Virus record (IMG/VR): IMGVR_UViG_3300044655_001966
Location: 1 to 42,066 of that record
DNA length: 42,066 nucleotides
Direction: 5' to 3' (one strand)
Origin: a virus
The translations under genes were made by a program, and so were the position numbers. Positions 41,001 to 42,066 of the stretch are shown here, one piece after another. A model generated the notes under the pieces. The model saw nothing but the letters and a program-made list of their open reading frames with translations, did not search any database and had not been told where the DNA came from. Positions within the stretch are counted from its first letter, which is position 1. Every line of letters begins with the position of its first letter.

Positions 41001-42066
41001 CAGACATTTGTACTAACAACTGTAGTCTGTATGTGGGCGAGCCACAAAGTAGTCAACAAGTTTTCAAAGGTGGCGTGGTTGAGCGTTTTGTAAACCAAAG
41101 TCGCGTGTATGGCACTATTACCAGCACAGTGCCTATGGCCAATCTTGTCAGCAGTGATACTATTCGTGTCAACGATATAGATGTTGTGGTGCCAGGTGCT
41201 TGGTCATCATCCACAGGTTACGACATCAACACTGTAGTCTACAACACCAGCGGTAGCACAACACAAATATATGTTTCTATACAAAATGTGCCTGCGCTCA
41301 CTGCGCTGACCAACACAGCCTACTGGACTCTATTAGAATCAACCACAGTATTAGCCAGTGCAGAAGTTCGTGCATTGGCTCAACAAATCACACGATCAGT
41401 GTCAAATGTGCTGGCCACAGTCAACACCGCTGGATACTTGACACTCAGCGTGAAAAATTCAGATGCTGCACCAGAATACGATAAACTACAAGTGGCTCCT
41501 GGCAGTGTAGGTACCGCATTTGCTACCTTGGGTTTTGAAACATTTGCATGGACTCAAACTATTGAAAGTCCGTATGCCACAGAGATGGCAGGATTTGGTG
41601 CCAGCCTCAGTATTGATGACTCTGCTGTGAATCTAGTGGTGGGCGCTCCTCGGGGTACCTTGTATCTTGAAACAGAGTTTGACGACGGAACCACATTCTT
41701 TGATGCTGGTAGTACTGTGTTCTTCTCGATCATTGTACAAAGTGGAGCAGTGTACACATACGATTATCTCCCTAGCTCGACTCTGTTGATAACTAACCCA
41801 GGCAAGTTTGTATTCGGACAACAGATCAACAATGTAGAGGTTGCACCATATGATGGATTTGGTACAGTAGTAAACTACACTTCTGGGGTGCTCATGGCCG
41901 GTGCACCTAAAAACGACTACAATGACAGTGCTGCCGATTTTGGTGCGGTGTTTGTGTTTGAAAATGCAACTCGTACACCTTCATGGACAGTATTAAGAGA
42001 GCAACAACCAGTGGTAGACATTCGCTTGTTGAACAGCGTGTTCTTGTACGATCGTATCACCAGCGC
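32051..42066 (+). CDS. Giant tail/baseplate virion protein (3' partial, over 3300 codons)
   Basis: A single frame stays open from the ATG at 32051 to the right edge. The N-terminus (MATVRSVDFLPEIFQTDANK, QFLRATLDQLIQEPNFRKTQ, GFIGRSVGPGV) is a leader shared by giant structural proteins after gp6 in aquatic T4-like phages; in T4 this place is gp7. Domains in order: a cupredoxin-like domain (~216-297), a YYV-type beta module (~590-660), a long unassigned middle (~1350-2250), a CBM5/12-like segment (~1969-2017) and integrin-type FG-GAP blades (~2398-3300). The latter include MGYSVALSQDERWMYVGAPG, AGDRFGHSVCCTTDGRQVLI, FGQATDICTNNCSLYVGEP and GFGASLSIDDSAVNLVVGAP. Adhesin-like composition and position suggest a surface-exposed wedge or fibre part; gp7 equivalence is only positional. 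Confidence 0.85.
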   Translation, partial: MATVRSVDFLPEIFQTDANKQFLRATLDQLIQEPNFRKTQGFIGRSVGPGVDPNDKYVVEPTTTRANYQLEPGVVSLIPETSQIRDAITYPGLNDAIGFQGGNATRPDRLYSSEYYTWDPFVDFDAFVNFSQYFWVPGGPDTVDVAATGVSTSDNFVVTRANGVYTFSGVNGDNPIIELVRGGNYTFQVAQNSTETVNYRVRNSGTSAYVIDFQNNPSLTLARGNTYVFNLTLDGLFPFWIKTQPTIGTGETYSQGVSRNGAVTGLVTFTVPQDAPDTLYYAAQNQAGMQGTLNIVDGTPGTGPGFWIQTTPGVSGTITATPNISSRDILGVTNNGEDLGTVVFNVPAKDAQSFYYNLTSIGTVDLVTDMQFAQINNQPVSEFISQYNGIDGITNLDGRTIIFTNPVEDVQDGGWYRTSFFDPLIDDASNVGVAGSYDSVPYDYTIDITPDQRYQKYQISYVNIAGIVYIQVNKIADIAPLEKFTIGYGLIYSSTQWYKDATGEFKQIPLLSAVQDTLYYQDGTDPEIFGRIKLIEQTQTNIIYVDEILGRKTYTSPNGVTFSNGLRVRFTGDVSPASYGSGSSSFEYTATEAGTNYITYNDSTDLYVGQQVVFSSPSLGGLNAGQTYYVRSIAANGLKFTVSAAEGGPAVVLANGTGVAAATAISSREYYVSGVGTAIELLPTVNYVVPELYVEDADDSTISTEPGQPDYLTIDRASKDLNAWTRSNRWFHIDVLNATADYNNTTAVLDNNYRAKRPIVQFRPGMRLWNMGTEGKAPIDIIDFEETDAFSNIEGSTSYSTDGYTFVEGTRVIFAADEDTSVRNRIYIVSFVTPDTVAPLIAQPIITLTQAPDGLVLLDQSTVCISGTSTAGKTFWYDGIEWTEAQQKTSVQQAPLFNIYNPEGVSFGDGTQYQSTTFAGSKLFSYAASDTTILDPVLQFPLKYLNINNVGDIVFDNNLYVDTFLYVVDNVSITSDISSGSVREYATRTDYQKLIGWQKAAVDQQLYQQFKFSYTGATLKLDVSALAQTSIATPVIKIYAGSVFVDPSKYTYTTTADSTVITLLNTYALTDIIEVLVLSDQTSKVAFYQVPDNLQSNPLNSNSQEFTLGTIRTHYQSICENLQTLQGPVNGANNTRDLGNIIPYGLVILQQSSPLTLAGYFMRSTDYNIFASMQYNSREYIKFKAQMLDSVLTQNIGFNTTAQVLDTAIQNVTLGKLDSQPFYWSDMIPAGITYASTSYTVSFITTNVFDTVQVYDFNTQNYLGLLVYLNNQQLTRDVDYTVATDGPRITVLAPLTVGDVLLVNEYNATYGNFVPNTPTKLGLYPSWKPALITQVTSNGNASFILGHDGSTTPVFGDIRDEVLLEFETRIYNNLKLDDNPVPLTIDDVLPGQFRDTGYTFEEINTIFSSDFLSYCGWNKLDYNQQNYLANNEFTYNYSSSNNRLDNQPLLGAWRGIYRYFYDTEQPSLTPWQMLGLTKEPDWWQDRYGPAPYTSDNLVLWDDLEAGLVADPVAPYTVPKYARPGLTSVIPTDSEGTLLSPLDCVVGITPLNANLTGKFSKSWALGDGGPVEASWYNSSSYPFSVMHVLAVTRPAKFFALFADRDRYRYNLDYDQYLLDDRYRLDANGVQVYGNGVSKASYINWIVDYNRQTGIDSTDLLTADLQNLDVRLCYRMASFSDKQYIKLFTEKSSPNSTNTALMIPDQSYDILLYKNQPFDQVRYSSVAVQKVSNGYAVFGFGNQQPYFNILQSQAVGRLATYSSGGITVRIPTFYTNTVVQVPYGFVFSNETAVCDFLASYGQLLSTQGLTFTNTANGYVLDWPRMINEFLYWSQQGWGTDAIINLNPLAAKLEISRPLAVVDSINTETTENLLLNQNSQEIPPRALNIVRLGNNFSIEPLNLDAISYIDMRFTNYEHMIVLNNQSVFGDLIYDPTTGARQSRLSMVAMTTADWNGSVDAPGFILNQNNVQEWTGLKTYSKGEIVKYKNVYWSALTIVQPTDKFDFNVWTQSDYTQIELGLLPNLANKADQLANSYNINAANIENDNDLLSYGLIGFKPRQYMAALNLDDVSQVNVYRQFLDTKGTLLATELFKQANLGKESADYDIYENWAVQRAVYGANANRSYFELRLNRALLSSNPSLVQVIQPQQVSEADQTIFLSDVWRQSFALTSTDILPVTTELPTDVALPTAGYVNLDDADITVFDIENSASLAANIDAIQVGTSVWVAKINSYDWNIYRAQAVPGVIQHVCDNLDGTSRVIFSTNHGLVAGDKLIIKFFDTEINGVYQVLSVSNLTTVNIAFNFSGDRVVANGSGLGFTLQTMRVAQASDVINLPYANNILPGAKVWVDNNGSGLWEVLQKNSVFSDIIALNPVLLDAGEQYGASVAQARNRLAALVGSPRYGFGSGTEYGAIYVYVKSYGDQYIPVSPIGANDSILTVTTTGVRGLGNSADFGNQTWAVAGASASQGTASLANVGYTFVIFRDPLLGEPGSIPYTTWQLLTPPTAPDRAIAGEMGYSVALSQDERWMYVGAPGANQVHAYGRVDWQQQELKVFADGTTKSWNINNSIQIDNIYQLKVSLNRQVQTVGVDYTITGLNTVTFNNTPGLFNATSIIPGTEYTILSVGTTDFVSVGAASNTVGVTFTATGTATGTGTVLEETLVEFARYNSYQIPYTAATQNLADGLDANGRRLGLATVELNDIYSFSIKLNGNLLRPNIDYTFAGTTVTFLISFVSADILVVSAKEYFTYVYTIDSSDVAGGLTAGDRFGHSVCCTTDGRQVLIGTPYKAMANAIDTVSSTGVAVAGTAAYSNLSQSSTSGSGFGAKFDVSRSGSSYTVTVVRGGQDYAVSDTVTIPGTSLGGTSVNDLTITVNSVETFSEAGSTYVFDRDVQKFVYGTDGSTVDFTVLGTVTGPVSVLLNGQFLINQQNSVNDGPGLFNTFTVNGNVITINADMVIGDIIEIETNQFRQVQEIDQNIIAEFSNFGQATDICTNNCSLYVGEPQSSQQVFKGGVVERFVNQSRVYGTITSTVPMANLVSSDTIRVNDIDVVVPGAWSSSTGYDINTVVYNTSGSTTQIYVSIQNVPALTALTNTAYWTLLESTTVLASAEVRALAQQITRSVSNVLATVNTAGYLTLSVKNSDAAPEYDKLQVAPGSVGTAFATLGFETFAWTQTIESPYATEMAGFGASLSIDDSAVNLVVGAPRGTLYLETEFDDGTTFFDAGSTVFFSIIVQSGAVYTYDYLPSSTLLITNPGKFVFGQQINNVEVAPYDGFGTVVNYTSGVLMAGAPKNDYNDSAADFGAVFVFENATRTPSWTVLREQQPVVDIRLLNSVFLYDRITS
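32696..32940 (+). other. Cupredoxin-like domain with lost copper ligands (within the giant protein)
   Basis: The segment NPSLTLARGNTYVFNLTLDG ... FPFWIKT ... GLVTFTVPQDAPDTLYYAAQ ... AGMQGTLNIVD follows the cupredoxin-like module of marine phage and bacterial proteins. In copper-binding members the matching sites are HPF, YYxC and HxxM. Here they read LFPF, YYAAQ and NQAGM, so His, Cys and His are replaced and only Met remains. The fold is probably kept for structure. Confidence 0.6.
39242..41960 (+). other. FG-GAP (integrin-like) propeller blades within the giant protein
   Basis: At least six blade-like segments start near 39242, 39362, 39587, 40331, 40982 and 41591, with a further VLMAGAPKNDYND piece at 41885. 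Each combines an FG-S or GxS strand with a (V/L)xVGAP or IGTP strand. Inserted modules separate them. A seven-bladed propeller would fit, with more possibly beyond the edge. Confidence 0.6.

Overview
This window is part of the genome of a T4-like contractile-tailed phage (Straboviridae-like or 'far-T4' myovirus). The host cannot be fixed from the sequence. The marker set is the T4 morphogenesis and replication core: major capsid gp23, scaffold gp22, prohead protease gp21, portal gp20, baseplate proteins gp5, gp6, gp25, gp53, gp26-like and gp48/54-like, the recombination nuclease pair gp46/gp47, and the late sigma factor gp55. Several proteins differ greatly in size from T4: the capsid protein is short, gp6 is long, the tube-cap protein is 1246 aa, and one tail protein exceeds 3300 aa. 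That pattern, the mid-range base composition and the marine-phage-type adhesion modules suggest an aquatic bacterial host.

Layout. (1) 1-937, + strand: the 3' end of a TPR/glycosyltransferase-like gene. (2) 959-10062, - strand: a head module read right to left. It holds a large tape-measure protein with an M15-type peptidase signature, portal gp20, a 73-aa protein, an acidic core protein, gp21, gp22 and gp23, then a strong hairpin terminator and a small virion-like protein. (3) 10102-12440, + strand: a gp26-like zinc-ribbon baseplate protein, a short conserved protein, and three small genes including a GNAT/aminoacyl-transferase-like protein and a DUF6614-like protein. (4) 12441-12861: a non-coding gap between converging operons, rich in hairpins. 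(5) 12862-17054, - strand: a GIY-YIG homing-type endonuclease, gp46, gp47 and gp55, with a host sigma70-like promoter in front of gp55. (6) 17169 to the right edge, + strand: a long baseplate operon with gp48/54-like, gp53, a gp27-like hub candidate, the gp5 spike, an unrecognised Gly/Ala-rich protein, gp25, gp6 and a giant open frame running off the window.

How it works together (inference): gp55 is probably transcribed from the sigma70-like promoter by host polymerase. It would then direct polymerase to T4-type late boxes (TATAAATA and one- or two-mismatch variants) found before several structural genes. The clearest case is the divergent pair at 10072-10093, which also argues that the tape-measure gene starts at 10062 rather than at an earlier in-frame ATG. 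gp20, gp21, gp22, gp23 and the acidic protein build and mature the prohead. The right-hand operon builds the hub, wedges and tube cap. The spike gp5 lacks the T4 lysozyme domain, and cell-wall cleavage may have moved to the M15-like domain of the tape measure. The giant right-edge protein carries integrin-like FG-GAP propeller blades, a degenerate cupredoxin-like domain and CBM5/12-like segments, so it is the best candidate here for an unusual host-contact structure. No tRNA, CRISPR array, insertion sequence or integrase was seen.
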